The translations under genes and the position numbers were made by a program. From positions 124,001 through 188,000 of the forward strand of contig NZ_JAURVN010000014.1 in assembly GCF_030655415.1 (NCBI RefSeq): a stretch of DNA of 64,000 nucleotides, given 5' to 3'. The stretch is from Herminiimonas sp. Its GTDB lineage: Bacteria; Pseudomonadota; Gammaproteobacteria; Burkholderiales; Burkholderiaceae. A model generated the notes under the pieces. The model had not been told where the DNA came from, made no database searches, and saw nothing but the letters and a program-made list of their open reading frames with translations. Positions 1 to 8,633 of the stretch are shown in pieces (position 1 is the stretch's first letter; each line of letters begins with the position of its first letter).

Positions 1-1049
1 TGCAGCATTGCCGACGCTTTCATTAATGAGCTGCCGACTTCGTCTGCTTCACGCAGATGTAGAGGAGGGATGGTGACTTTGTCGCCAGTGCCCAAAGCCA
101 GCGCAGGGCCAGTCAGACCGCGTACTGAGTTGGCGATGCGACCGCCGATAAACCATGCTGCTGTGAGGCTGAAGACCAGCAAGATGAACGTTGCCAGTAT
201 CAGTCCAAACAGTGTTTTTTCTAGTTCATGTTGGAGACTTTGTGTCGGGATGTTGATTGCCAAGGACCAGTTCGAAACTGATGAGCGGACGAAGACTGTG
301 TGTACAGGTGTGCCATCCAGCGTTACCCGTTCAAAGGTATCTTCTGTCGCTGCTTTGAGGCGCTTGATCAAATCAGGTGGCGCCATTTGGCCGGAGTAAC
401 GCGCCATATCTTTGGTGCGTGCAATGATTTTCCCATTGCCATCGAGGATGCCGGCAATCCAGCCTTGTGGCAGCTTTTGTTGCAGGAGCAGCTTTTCGAA
501 ACGTTCTGGATAAATGCCTGCATTCAGGTTGTAACGTGTGCCATGACTGAGTACCGGCACGCCTACCGCCAGCAAAGGACGTTTTGTAACTTCGCCGACG
601 AAGATGTCGGAGATGACAGGTCTGCCAGTTTCATAGATGGCTTGCACCCCGACAAAGTTACTTCGGGTTGGCAAGGTTGCGCCAAAGGGGCGACGTGTAT
701 TGATATATTGCTTGCCGCTGATGTCCTGCAACGCGATATTCATGTCGCCCTGAGTACTCTGATTCTTCAAGACGTTTTGCGCTTGATGATAAAAAGCGCC
801 GAAGTTGCCTGGAGCTATATACGGCGAGGTAGCCAGCGCAACCAAAGACGATTCGATACTCGCCAGATCGCGGTCTACCACCGAGACCATGGCTCGCGCG
901 GTACCAAGAGAGTTGGCCAACAACTGTTCTCGAGCACGCTGATAATCGTGGTTGATCAGCAAAGCAGCCATCACAGCCGCCGGCAGCACGCATGCCATGA
1001 CGAGCAAAACTAGCTTGGAGCGTATTGTGGGCGCGCGCTTTGTTTTCAT
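1..1049 (-). CDS. Membrane sensor protein, N-terminal part (Cache + HAMP), runs off the left edge
   Basis: Reading from an ATG at 1049 towards the window start gives 349 codons with no stop, so the gene is cut by the window. The visible part has a transmembrane segment at about residues 13-32, a periplasmic region of about 245 residues that looks like a double-Cache ligand-binding domain (for example the strand-turn ILDGNGKIIART near 201-212), a second transmembrane segment at about 280-302 and a HAMP linker ending in READEVGSSL near 333-342. This is the input half of a chemosensory histidine kinase, diguanylate cyclase or chemotaxis receptor. The HAMP ending is more like sensor kinases, but the output domain lies outside, so the type is open. 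It is divergent from the gene at 1290. Plus-strand reading frames over it are shadows. Confidence 0.8.
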   Translation of the reverse strand, partial: MKTKRAPTIRSKLVLLVMACVLPAAVMAALLINHDYQRAREQLLANSLGTARAMVSVVDRDLASIESSLVALATSPYIAPGNFGAFYHQAQNVLKNQSTQGDMNIALQDISGKQYINTRRPFGATLPTRSNFVGVQAIYETGRPVISDIFVGEVTKRPLLAVGVPVLSHGTRYNLNAGIYPERFEKLLLQQKLPQGWIAGILDGNGKIIARTKDMARYSGQMAPPDLIKRLKAATEDTFERVTLDGTPVHTVFVRSSVSNWSLAINIPTQSLQHELEKTLFGLILATFILLVFSLTAAWFIGGRIANSVRGLTGPALALGTGDKVTIPPLHLREADEVGSSLMKASAML

Positions 1050-1289
1050 TCTCAGTATGCGTAGAGATGCCAAATGATTAAGAAGGTGCAAATTTTATAA
1101 CATTTCGATTGTGCAACCGTTTTATTATCGACGGCGAAATATTCCATGCCGGCCGTGGATACCGTTGTGATTGTGCTGCGTCCCTGTGCGATCTACGCCA
1201 ATTTACTTGGCAAAAAGGCTACGGCAAGGCATCGTAGGAGCTGAATTCAAGCGATTGATTCCTCAAGTTCACCTCTACTTTTTAACGCC

Positions 1290-2282
1290 ATGCGCCGACT
1301 GACGATATCCCTTATTTGCTTGTTGACTTTGTCGGCTCATACACCTGCGCATGCAGCGGAGCCGGTCATTCAAAACGCACTCGGCATGAAGTTTGTGCTG
1401 GTTCCCGCAGGTGAATTCATGATGGGGAACGACGCATCGGTTGATACGCTGGCAAAAACCTATCCGCAATACGAGCGCAAACGTTTTGAGGAGTTGAGCG
1501 ATGAGGCCCCGGTACACAAGGTCGCCATCACGCATGCGTTTTATCTTGGACAATACGAAGTTACGGTGGCACAGTTCCGCCGCTTTCTGGCTGCCTCTGC
1601 GTATCAGCCTGAATCCGAGGCAGATGGCACAGGCGGCTATGGCTACAATGCCGATTACGATCCGGCCAAGTCTGTACGCGGTGACGCCTTCGAGGGACGC
1701 GATCGCAAATACTCATGGCGGAATCCCGGTTTTAAACAAGGCGAAGATCATCCAGTGGTGAACGTGACATGGAATGACGCCGTCGCAATGTGCGCATGGT
1801 TGAGCAAGGTAGAAGGCAAAAAGTATCGCTTGCCGACAGAAGCAGAATGGGAATACGCCGCGCGCGCCGGAACGCGCACCCAGTTTTATACAGGCGACGA
1901 TCCTCAATCCTTGTTGAGTGCGGCGAATGTTTTTGATGCCGATGCTGCAAAAAACTGGGCAAAGTGGCAAAGTTACGCGCTGGCAGGTAGCGATGGTTTT
2001 GCATTCACTTCACCCGCAGGCAGTTTTGCGCCGAACGCATTCGGGCTTTACGATATGCACGGCAATGCGTGGGAATGGACAGCAGATTGGCATGATGATC
2101 GCTATTATGCAAACTCGCCGGTGGCCGATCCGCAAGGGCCGACAAGTGGCGATGTGCGAGTAAGGCGCGGCGGTTCATGGCACACATGGTCGTTCTACGC
2201 ACGATCGTCGTATCGGAATTGGAACGCGCCAAGTACGCGCTATACGCTGGTTGGCATGCGGCTGGTGCGTGAAGCGGATTAG
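1290..2282 (+). CDS. Secreted SUMF1/formylglycine-enzyme-fold protein lacking the catalytic cysteines
   Basis: A 330-residue protein with a signal peptide (hydrophobic 4-18, cleavage probably after AHA near 22). The rest is one FGE-sulfatase (SUMF1/PvdO/EgtB-fold) domain: the opening MKFVLVPAGEFMMG, the YRLPTEAEWEYAARAG motif, GLYDMHGNAWEWTADW, and the closing RRGGSW...YR and GMRLVR motifs. True formylglycine-generating enzymes carry two copper-binding cysteines in the GGS...C...C segment. Here that segment reads GGSWHTWSFYARS, with no cysteine, so sulfatase activation is not expected. No sulfatase gene is nearby. It may be a binding or structural member, like the PvdO- or NirV-type relatives. 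No good ribosome-binding site precedes the start, but the signal peptide supports it. Confidence 0.85.
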   Translation: MRRLTISLICLLTLSAHTPAHAAEPVIQNALGMKFVLVPAGEFMMGNDASVDTLAKTYPQYERKRFEELSDEAPVHKVAITHAFYLGQYEVTVAQFRRFLAASAYQPESEADGTGGYGYNADYDPAKSVRGDAFEGRDRKYSWRNPGFKQGEDHPVVNVTWNDAVAMCAWLSKVEGKKYRLPTEAEWEYAARAGTRTQFYTGDDPQSLLSAANVFDADAAKNWAKWQSYALAGSDGFAFTSPAGSFAPNAFGLYDMHGNAWEWTADWHDDRYYANSPVADPQGPTSGDVRVRRGGSWHTWSFYARSSYRNWNAPSTRYTLVGMRLVREAD

Positions 2283-2355
2283 TAACAAACTAAATAATTG
2301 ATTCTTGCGGCGCCATCGATATTTAGTTCGCATAGCCGCCGCAGGAATCTGTTTT

Positions 2356-2700
2356 ATGACTCAAGGAAAAATGAAAACATTGATAGAAGTAACGGGCTGC
2401 TTTCCCGTCTTACGTGCATTGAACGCGCAACAATTTACAAACGCAATCGAACCACGCCTGCTGGATATTCGCAATCCAATCACCGGTTTGCAAATCGATA
2501 TGTTCGGCAAAGTGACTTCAGTAGAAATCGAAGAAGAGCGCGGCATTGTGAGGGTGGAACTTGAAGTGGCTGATGATTTCCTGCAAAGGCATAATTTGCA
2601 GCCTGAACAAATTCGTACGATTTTGGTAGAGCGCATTACCAAATTGCGTCATCCCGCAACGGGGGCAATGGCAAGAGTGGAAGCGCGCTTGGCTAACTAA
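2356..2700 (+). CDS. Hypothetical protein, 114 residues
   Basis: Small soluble protein, not recognised. The open frame begins at 2305, but the first residues of that reading do not look protein-like. An ATG at 2356 has AGGA about 10 bases upstream, and a further ATG at 2371 has AAGGA only 3 bases upstream, so either could be the start. The protein has an alternating hydrophobic/charged pattern (VTSVEIEEERGIVRVELEV) consistent with a small alpha/beta fold, no transmembrane segment and no cysteine-rich motif beyond a single Cys. It follows the FGE-like gene on the same strand and could be co-transcribed with it. Function unknown. Confidence 0.5.
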   Translation: MTQGKMKTLIEVTGCFPVLRALNAQQFTNAIEPRLLDIRNPITGLQIDMFGKVTSVEIEEERGIVRVELEVADDFLQRHNLQPEQIRTILVERITKLRHPATGAMARVEARLAN

Positions 2701-3020
2701 AATCTGAAGTGGTGACTTGAACGCTTGCTAAATCAGCAATGCCGAAGGCGAGTCGAACAATAGGGGCCCGCTGTGACGCTGCCGTTTGCGCGAAGCAGAA
2801 AATGGAAAAAGAAGTGAACGCTGTTTGAGCCGCAGGCGAGTTTCGTTCGCTTCCCATTTTTTGATTTGCACAAACGGGAAGCCCGAAGGGCCAGCGGCTT
2901 CGCGGTCGCCTTTCTTTGCCTTCTTTCTTTGGCGAAGCAAAGAAAGAAGGTGGCAGCCGGGCCACCCCCGGCAACTGAGCTGAAAACGGATTGGAAATTA
3001 AACAATTCAACGCGAAAGAT
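2701..3020. repeat. Gene-free stretch, probable long dispersed intergenic repeat
   Basis: About 320 bases with no credible gene between the small protein and def. Several frames stay open on both strands without any recognisable product, a pattern I associate with a long repeat found between genes in Oxalobacteraceae and related Burkholderiales. That recognition is from memory, and only one copy is in this window. It contains a strong hairpin (2919-2950) and GC-rich patches. It may also end the upstream transcript. Confidence 0.5.
2919..2950. terminator. Perfect 13-bp hairpin inside the intergenic repeat
   Basis: CCTTCTTTCTTTG (2919-2931), a six-base loop GCGAAG, then the exact reverse complement (2938-2950). 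No T-tract follows on either strand, so it is not a classical intrinsic terminator. It may be a structural element of the surrounding repeat. Confidence 0.6.
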
Positions 3021-3023
3021 AAA

Positions 3024-3536
3024 TCAGCGAACCTTGCTACGAGTTCCACCTCGTTTGCCCAGCCCAGACAAAATCCGCTTCTGATTCAACAGCGACAGGT
3101 GCTCAACAAACACCATCCCCTGCAAATGATCCAGCTCATGCTGAATACACATAGCCTTCAATCCATCCGCTTGTAACTCAAACGGCTTGCCATCCAAATC
3201 CAGTGCCCGCAAGCGTATCCACGCCGCGCGATTCACGGTTTCATACACGTCTGGCACAGACAAACAACCTTCCTCAAACTCTGCCTTGCCACCCATCTTT
3301 ATCACTTCAGGATTGATCAACACCAGCAGTTGATTACCTTTCTCTGACACATCCACCAGGATGATGCGCAGGTGCACGTCGACCTGCGTCGCTGCCAAAC
3401 CAATGCCATCAGCCGCGTACATGGTCTGCGCCATATCGCGTACCAGTTTATGAATCTGATCGTCAATCTGCCCGACCGGTTGCGCAACCGTGTGCAAACG
3501 TTCGTCAGGATATTGCAGGATGGCTAGCTTGCTCAT
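3024..3536 (-). CDS. def: Peptide deformylase
   Basis: 170-residue enzyme that removes the N-formyl group from nascent proteins in the cytoplasm. All three family motifs are present: GIGLAATQV (motif I), EGCLS with the metal-ligand cysteine (motif II) and QHELDH with two metal-ligand histidines and the catalytic glutamate (motif III). The open frame extends upstream to 3596, but the ATG at 3536 gives the usual N-terminus [14 protein letters not shown] and the normal length. It stands alone here, divergent from the kdp operon and not next to fmt, so it may be a second deformylase copy. That cannot be settled from this window. Confidence 0.95.
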   Translation of the reverse strand: MSKLAILQYPDERLHTVAQPVGQIDDQIHKLVRDMAQTMYAADGIGLAATQVDVHLRIILVDVSEKGNQLLVLINPEVIKMGGKAEFEEGCLSVPDVYETVNRAAWIRLRALDLDGKPFELQADGLKAMCIQHELDHLQGMVFVEHLSLLNQKRILSGLGKRGGTRSKVR

Positions 3537-3723
3537 GTGGATAAAACTCTCACAGATACAGATTGAATAAATACTTTTGGAATGCGCCGTTCGCAAGCGT
3601 ATTCGCTACACGCACAGTCAATTTTTATATTCTGTTTACACCCCACACCCAAGTCTTTACTAAATTTTTAGACCATTTCTCCTAAGCTACTTCTCATCAA
3701 AACAATGATGTGGAGTTTGAAAA

Positions 3724-3816
3724 ATGGACCTCGTATTTATAGCCGCAATCGCAGCGTTTTTGCTGGTTTGCTGGGCATTCGCCGAAGGCTGCAGCAAGTT
3801 GGGGGAACGTAAATGA
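3724..3816 (+). CDS. 30-residue membrane small protein at the head of the kdp operon
   Basis: An unannotated-size frame: ATG at 3724, TGA at 3814-3816. It encodes one hydrophobic helix (VFIAAIAAFLLVCWAFAEG) followed by a short polar tail with KLGERK. GGAG lies 9 bases upstream of the ATG (3711-3714). Its last four bases overlap the kdpF start (ATGA at 3813-3816), so it is probably translationally coupled to kdpF. The size, single helix and position suggest an accessory subunit or regulator of the Kdp complex. I recall similar short frames preceding kdpF in other bacteria, usually left unnamed. Function not known. Confidence 0.65.
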   Translation: MDLVFIAAIAAFLLVCWAFAEGCSKLGERK

Positions 3817-3902
3817 ACCTATTTTACGTAATTGGATCGCTGGTGGCGGTCGGCTTGCTGATTTATCTCTTGATGGCCTTGTTGAAAGCGGAGGATTTAT
3901 AA
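3813..3902 (+). CDS. kdpF: Potassium-transporting ATPase subunit KdpF
   Basis: 29-residue single-helix membrane peptide (LFYVIGSLVAVGLLIYLLMALL then KAEDL), the typical size and composition of KdpF, which stabilises the KdpABC complex. It starts at ATG 3813 inside the end of the preceding 30-residue frame and stops one base before kdpA begins at 3904. Too short for most gene finders, but its position and composition identify it well. Confidence 0.85.
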   Translation: MNLFYVIGSLVAVGLLIYLLMALLKAEDL

Positions 3903-3903
3903 A

Positions 3904-5709
3904 ATGACTTCGCAATCCATCATGTTACTCGTCGCATTTTTAGCCGTCTTGCTGGTGCTCGCTTATCCCTTGGGCCTGTTCATGGCCAAGGTCGGCGACG
4001 GTACGCCGATTCGAGGCTTCGGCTGGCTGTTGAAGATCGAGAATGTTCTGTACCGCATTGCCGGCCTCAGCGCGCAATCGGCAATGACGTGGAAAAGCTA
4101 TGCCATCGCTTTATTGGTATTCAACACCTTAGGCGCGCTGTTCGTCTATGCCATCCAGCGCATGCAAGCGTGGTTGCCGCTGAATCCGCAGGCATTCGGT
4201 AATGTCAGTCCTGATTCATCGTTTAACACCGCCATTAGTTTTGTCGCCAATACCAACTGGCAAGGCTACGTTGGCGAAGCGACGATGAGTTATCTGACGC
4301 AGATGCTGGCATTGACCGGGCAAAACTTCTTTTCAGCTGCGACTGGTATCGCCGTCGCATTTGCATTGATACGCGGCTTCAGTTCGCGCTCGGCCAAATC
4401 GATAGGCAATTTCTGGGTCGATCTGACACGTTCAACGCTATACATCCTGTTGCCGCTGGCGATCGTTGTCTCTGTCGCGTTGATGGGGCAGGGCGTGATT
4501 CAAAACTTCTCAGCCTATCAAGATGTAGCGCTGGTCGATCCGGTCACTTATCAACAAGCGAAAACCACTGCTGACGGACAGCCTGTTGTCGATGCAGAAG
4601 GCAAGCCCGTGATGGAAACGCTGACCACCCAAACGCAAACCATCGCGATGGGTCCGGTTGCATCGCAAGAGGCCATCAAGATGCTGGGCACCAATGGTGG
4701 TGGCTTCTTCAATGCCAACTCGGCTCATCCTTACGAGAATCCGACGGCACTCAGTAACTTCATCCAGATGCTGGCGATCTTCTTGATCCCCGCCGGTTTG
4801 TGCTTCACCTTCGGTCGCATGGTCGGCGATATGCGACAAGGTTGGGCAGTGCTGGGTGCAATGACTCTGATCTTTGTGGTGATGACATCCATCGTCATGA
4901 TTTCGGAACAAACAGCTCATCCAGCGATACAAGCGCTAGGCGTTGATCAAGCGACTACCGCATTGCAATCGGGTGGTTATATGGAAGGCAAGGAAACCCG
5001 TTTCGGCGTCAGCGCTTCTGCCTTGTTTGTTGCCATCACGACTGCAGCATCATGCGGTGCAGTGAATGCAATGCACGATTCATTAATGCCATTGGGTGGT
5101 TTCGTACCGCTGGTCTTGATGCAGTTCGGTGAAGTCGTGTTCGGCGGTGTCGGCACCGGTTTGTACGGCATGTTGATTTTTGCAATTCTTGCGGTGTTTA
5201 TCGCGGGGCTGATGATAGGACGCACACCGGAATATCTCGGCAAGAAAATCCAGTCATATGAAATGAAGATGGCATCGATTGCGATTTTGGTGACGCCGAC
5301 ATTGGTGTTAGTCGGAACCGCGATTGCAGTACTGGTGGAACCGGGCAAGGTCGGCATTGCGAATCCTGGTGCGCATGGCTTCTCCGAGATTCTGTACGCG
5401 TTCACCTCAGCCGCGAATAACAACGGCAGCGCGTTCGCCGGTCTATCTGCCAACACGCCGTTCTACAACACGATGCTGGCGATTGCGATGTGGTTCGGCC
5501 GCTTCGCGATGATCGTGCCGATTCTTGCGGTGGCGGGCTCACTCGCAGGCAAGCAAAGACTTGAACCGAATGCCGGCACGATGCCTACGCATGGTTTGTT
5601 GTTTGTTGCCTTGTTAGTCGGCGTCGTGGTGCTGGTAGGCGTATTGAATTACGTCCCTGCGCTGGCTCTCGGTCCTATCGTCGAACACCTGCAATTGTTC
5701 TCACATTAA
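3904..5709 (+). CDS. kdpA: Potassium-transporting ATPase, K+-binding channel subunit KdpA
   Basis: 601-residue polytopic inner-membrane protein that forms the selectivity filter and channel of the high-affinity Kdp K+ pump. The four superfamily-of-K-transporter pore loops can be seen, for example SFVANTNWQ, GTNGGGFFNANSAHPYENP, TTAASCGAVNAMHDSLMPLGG and SAANNNGSAFAG. The length is normal for the family (about 560-600). It follows kdpF with one base between them and is followed by kdpB after 63 bases. Expression would be controlled by the KdpDE pair encoded downstream in the same cluster. Confidence 0.98.
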   Translation: MTSQSIMLLVAFLAVLLVLAYPLGLFMAKVGDGTPIRGFGWLLKIENVLYRIAGLSAQSAMTWKSYAIALLVFNTLGALFVYAIQRMQAWLPLNPQAFGNVSPDSSFNTAISFVANTNWQGYVGEATMSYLTQMLALTGQNFFSAATGIAVAFALIRGFSSRSAKSIGNFWVDLTRSTLYILLPLAIVVSVALMGQGVIQNFSAYQDVALVDPVTYQQAKTTADGQPVVDAEGKPVMETLTTQTQTIAMGPVASQEAIKMLGTNGGGFFNANSAHPYENPTALSNFIQMLAIFLIPAGLCFTFGRMVGDMRQGWAVLGAMTLIFVVMTSIVMISEQTAHPAIQALGVDQATTALQSGGYMEGKETRFGVSASALFVAITTAASCGAVNAMHDSLMPLGGFVPLVLMQFGEVVFGGVGTGLYGMLIFAILAVFIAGLMIGRTPEYLGKKIQSYEMKMASIAILVTPTLVLVGTAIAVLVEPGKVGIANPGAHGFSEILYAFTSAANNNGSAFAGLSANTPFYNTMLAIAMWFGRFAMIVPILAVAGSLAGKQRLEPNAGTMPTHGLLFVALLVGVVVLVGVLNYVPALALGPIVEHLQLFSH

Positions 5710-5772
5710 TTCACTAGAACGGGGCGGAAGCGCACAGCGTTTCTGTCGCCAATAAATTAAAGAAAGCCTGCC

Positions 5773-7872
5773 ATGCAAATGCCAGAAATCAAGGCGGCGC
5801 CTATCGCTTTACGTAAAAGCTTGACGCTTTTCGAAGCGAAATTGATAGGCCCAGCCATTGTCGATGCATTCAAAAAGCTGACGCCACGTGCACAGTGGCG
5901 CAGTCCTGTGATGTTCGTTGTCTATGTCGGCAGCATCATCACAAGCTTGTTGTTTATTCAATCTGTCGTCGGTAAAGGTGAAGCCAATCCCGGCTTTATC
6001 TTTGCGACATCCATGTGGTTGTGGTTCACCGTGTTGTTTGCTAATTTCGCCGAATCACTGGCGGAAGGTCGCAGCAAGGCGCAAGCTGCATCACTGCGCG
6101 CGTTGAAACAAACCGTGTTGGCGAAAAAACTCGCCAATCCTAAACACGGCACATCATGGTTGCCAGCTTCGCCAGCAGATTTACGCAAGGGCGATACCGT
6201 ATTGGTAGAAGCCGGCGATGTGATTCCCGTCGATGGTGAAGTGATTGAAGGCGTCGCATCGGTCGATGAGAGCGCGATCACAGGTGAATCAGCTCCGGTA
6301 ATTCGTGAATCAGGCGGCGACTTTTCATCCGTCACTGGCGGCACACGTGTACTGTCGGACTGGCTGATTGTGCGCATCACTGCCAATCCGGGTGAAGCGT
6401 TTATCGATCGCATGATCGCAATGGTCGAAGGCGCCAAACGTCAAAAGACGCCGAATGAAATCGCTTTGACGATTCTGTTGGTCGCGCTGACCATCATCTT
6501 CCTGATCGTGACGGTTACCTTGTTGCCTTTCTCTATGTACTCGGTGGAAGCTGCGGGTACTGGTACGCCGATCACGATCACCGTGTTGATCGCCTTGCTG
6601 GTCTGTTTGATCCCGACCACCATCGGTGGCTTGTTGTCAGCGATTGGTGTGGCCGGTATGAGCCGCATGATGCAAGCCAACGTGATTGCTACATCAGGCC
6701 GCGCAGTCGAAGCAGCGGGTGACGTCGATGTATTGTTGCTGGATAAAACCGGCACCATCACACTCGGTAATCGTCAAGCATCAGAGTTTTATCCGGCGCC
6801 TGGCGTCACGCAGATCCAGTTAGCCGATGTCGCACAACTGGCTTCGCTGGCGGATGAAACGCCAGAAGGCCGCAGCATCGTCATCCTCGCCAAACAGAAA
6901 TTCAACATACGCGAACGCGATATCGCGGCATTGAATGCGAGCTTTGTTCACTTCAGTGCGCAAACACGGATGAGTGGCGTCGATATGGGCGAGCGGATTA
7001 TCCGCAAGGGTTCGGTCGATGCAGTGAAAAAACATATCGAATTGCTCGGTCGTCCATTCCCGACAGAAGTATCGAATACCGTCGATGATATTTCTCGTCG
7101 TGGCAGTACGCCTTTGGTGGTGGTTGATGATGGTCGGGTGATGGGCGTGGTCGAGTTGAAAGATATCGTCAAAGGCGGTATCAAAGAACGCTTCGCCGAA
7201 TTGCGTCGCATGGGTATCAAAACTGTGATGATCACTGGCGATAACAAGCTGACTGCTGCGGCGATTGCGGCAGAAGCGGGCGTCGATGACTTCCTCGCGG
7301 AAGCGACACCAGAGCAAAAGCTCAAGTTGATACGCGAATATCAGTCGCAAGGCCGTCTGGTAGCGATGACTGGCGACGGTACCAACGATGCACCGGCATT
7401 GGCGCAGGCCGACGTCGCAGTCGCGATGAATTCCGGCACGCAGGCGGCGAAGGAAGCCGGCAATATGGTCGACCTGGATTCCAATCCGACCAAGCTGCTG
7501 GAGATCGTAGAGATCGGCAAACAGATGTTGATGACGCGCGGCTCGTTGACTACATTTTCGATTGCCAATGACGTTGCCAAATACTTCGCGATCATTCCAG
7601 CGGCATTTGTGACGACCTATCCGCAGCTGAAGGCGCTCGACATCATGCATTTGAGCAGCCCATCGTCGGCCATCATGTCGGCCGTGATTTTCAATGCGCT
7701 GATTATTGTTGTGCTGATTCCATTGGCATTGAAAGGCGTCAAATATCGCGCTGTTGGTGCTGCTGCGCTGCTACGTCGCAATATGTTGATCTATGGCCTG
7801 GGCGGAATTTTGGTGCCATTCGTCGGTATCAAATTGATCGACATGATCTTGACCATCCTTGGACTTGTTTAA
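5773..7872 (+). CDS. kdpB: Potassium-transporting ATPase, ATP-binding subunit KdpB
   Basis: 699-residue P-type ATPase, catalytic subunit of the Kdp pump. Seen: the actuator-domain TGES motif (AITGESAPV), the phosphorylation motif DKTGTIT with the acceptor Asp at residue 324, the nucleotide-binding stretch with [11 protein letters not shown], the MITGDN hinge and [10 protein letters not shown]. About seven transmembrane helices. The start used (ATG 5773) has a second in-frame ATG six bases later. Both give a normal N-terminus. The reverse-strand frames over this gene are shadows. Confidence 0.98.
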   Translation: MQMPEIKAAPIALRKSLTLFEAKLIGPAIVDAFKKLTPRAQWRSPVMFVVYVGSIITSLLFIQSVVGKGEANPGFIFATSMWLWFTVLFANFAESLAEGRSKAQAASLRALKQTVLAKKLANPKHGTSWLPASPADLRKGDTVLVEAGDVIPVDGEVIEGVASVDESAITGESAPVIRESGGDFSSVTGGTRVLSDWLIVRITANPGEAFIDRMIAMVEGAKRQKTPNEIALTILLVALTIIFLIVTVTLLPFSMYSVEAAGTGTPITITVLIALLVCLIPTTIGGLLSAIGVAGMSRMMQANVIATSGRAVEAAGDVDVLLLDKTGTITLGNRQASEFYPAPGVTQIQLADVAQLASLADETPEGRSIVILAKQKFNIRERDIAALNASFVHFSAQTRMSGVDMGERIIRKGSVDAVKKHIELLGRPFPTEVSNTVDDISRRGSTPLVVVDDGRVMGVVELKDIVKGGIKERFAELRRMGIKTVMITGDNKLTAAAIAAEAGVDDFLAEATPEQKLKLIREYQSQGRLVAMTGDGTNDAPALAQADVAVAMNSGTQAAKEAGNMVDLDSNPTKLLEIVEIGKQMLMTRGSLTTFSIANDVAKYFAIIPAAFVTTYPQLKALDIMHLSSPSSAIMSAVIFNALIIVVLIPLALKGVKYRAVGAAALLRRNMLIYGLGGILVPFVGIKLIDMILTILGLV

Positions 7873-7936
7873 ACCTGTCGCGAGGCAGCGCGTTGCAAAC
7901 AACATGCTGCCTCCAAACAACTAGAAAGTAGCTGAT

Positions 7937-8509
7937 ATGAAATCCACACTTCGTCCCGCACTGGTTTTATTTTTCGTGCTCACATTGATCTGCGGCGTCA
8001 TTTACCCTTATGCGATTACCGGCATCGGCAAGCTCGCTTTCAAAGAGCAGGCAGAAGGCAGTCTGGTATCGCGCAACGGGAAAGTTGTTGGCTCGTCGCT
8101 GATAGGCCAGTCCTTTTCTTCTCCGCAGTATTTTTGGGGACGCCCATCCGCTACCGGCCCTATGCCTAACAACGCAACCGCATCCAGCGGTGCGAATCAA
8201 GGCCCGCTTAATCCCGCGTTGATCGATAACGTAAAAGGCCGTATCGATGCATTGAAAGCTGTCGATCCCACTAACACAGCACCGATTCCAGTTGATCTGG
8301 TGACGGCTTCGGCCAGCGGATTGGATCCTGAAATTAGTCTGGCGGCAGCGCAATATCAAGCCGGCCGCATTGCACGTGAACGCAAGATGTCGCTGGAAGA
8401 AGTGCAGAGCATCATAGGCAAACACAGCCAAGGCCAATACCTGGGATTTTTTGGTGAACCACGTGTGAATGTTCTGGCATTGAATCTAGCGCTGGATCAA
8501 CGTCAGTAA
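7937..8509 (+). CDS. kdpC: Potassium-transporting ATPase subunit KdpC
   Basis: 190-residue subunit with one N-terminal transmembrane helix (residues about 8-28) and a periplasmic domain. Family signatures are present: GSSLIGQSFSSPQYFWGRPSA, the SGLDPEISLAAAQYQ motif and the C-terminal VNVLALNLALD. KdpC links KdpA and KdpB in the pump. It starts 64 bases after kdpB, preceded by AGAAAGTAG. Confidence 0.97.
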   Translation: MKSTLRPALVLFFVLTLICGVIYPYAITGIGKLAFKEQAEGSLVSRNGKVVGSSLIGQSFSSPQYFWGRPSATGPMPNNATASSGANQGPLNPALIDNVKGRIDALKAVDPTNTAPIPVDLVTASASGLDPEISLAAAQYQAGRIARERKMSLEEVQSIIGKHSQGQYLGFFGEPRVNVLALNLALDQRQ

Positions 8510-8518
8510 GCTAACTAT

Positions 8519-8544
8519 CGGGCGGTCGCATCAGGCGTCGCCCG
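8519..8544 (+). other. GC-rich hairpin between kdpC and kdpD
   Basis: CGGGCG (8519-8524) pairs with CGCCCG (8539-8544), with a further CGC/GCG pairing inside. There is no T-tract, so it is more likely an attenuator or mRNA-stability element that separates expression of the pump genes from kdpDE than a strong terminator. Confidence 0.4.
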
Positions 8545-8633
8545 TATTGTCTTATCAATCGAAGGCTTGATGAATCGCCCGAATATGGCACAATCAAAGC
8601 CGCAATCCCACTTCATATAAACACTCCACATTC

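Noticed and set aside
300..1013. Plus-strand open frame of 237 codons
   Set aside because: It is antisense to the Cache/HAMP sensor gene, which reads without a stop on the minus strand with clear transmembrane and HAMP features.
6820..7650. Minus-strand 276-codon frame
   Set aside because: A shadow of kdpB, with no recognisable domain and a His/Arg-biased composition typical of antisense frames.
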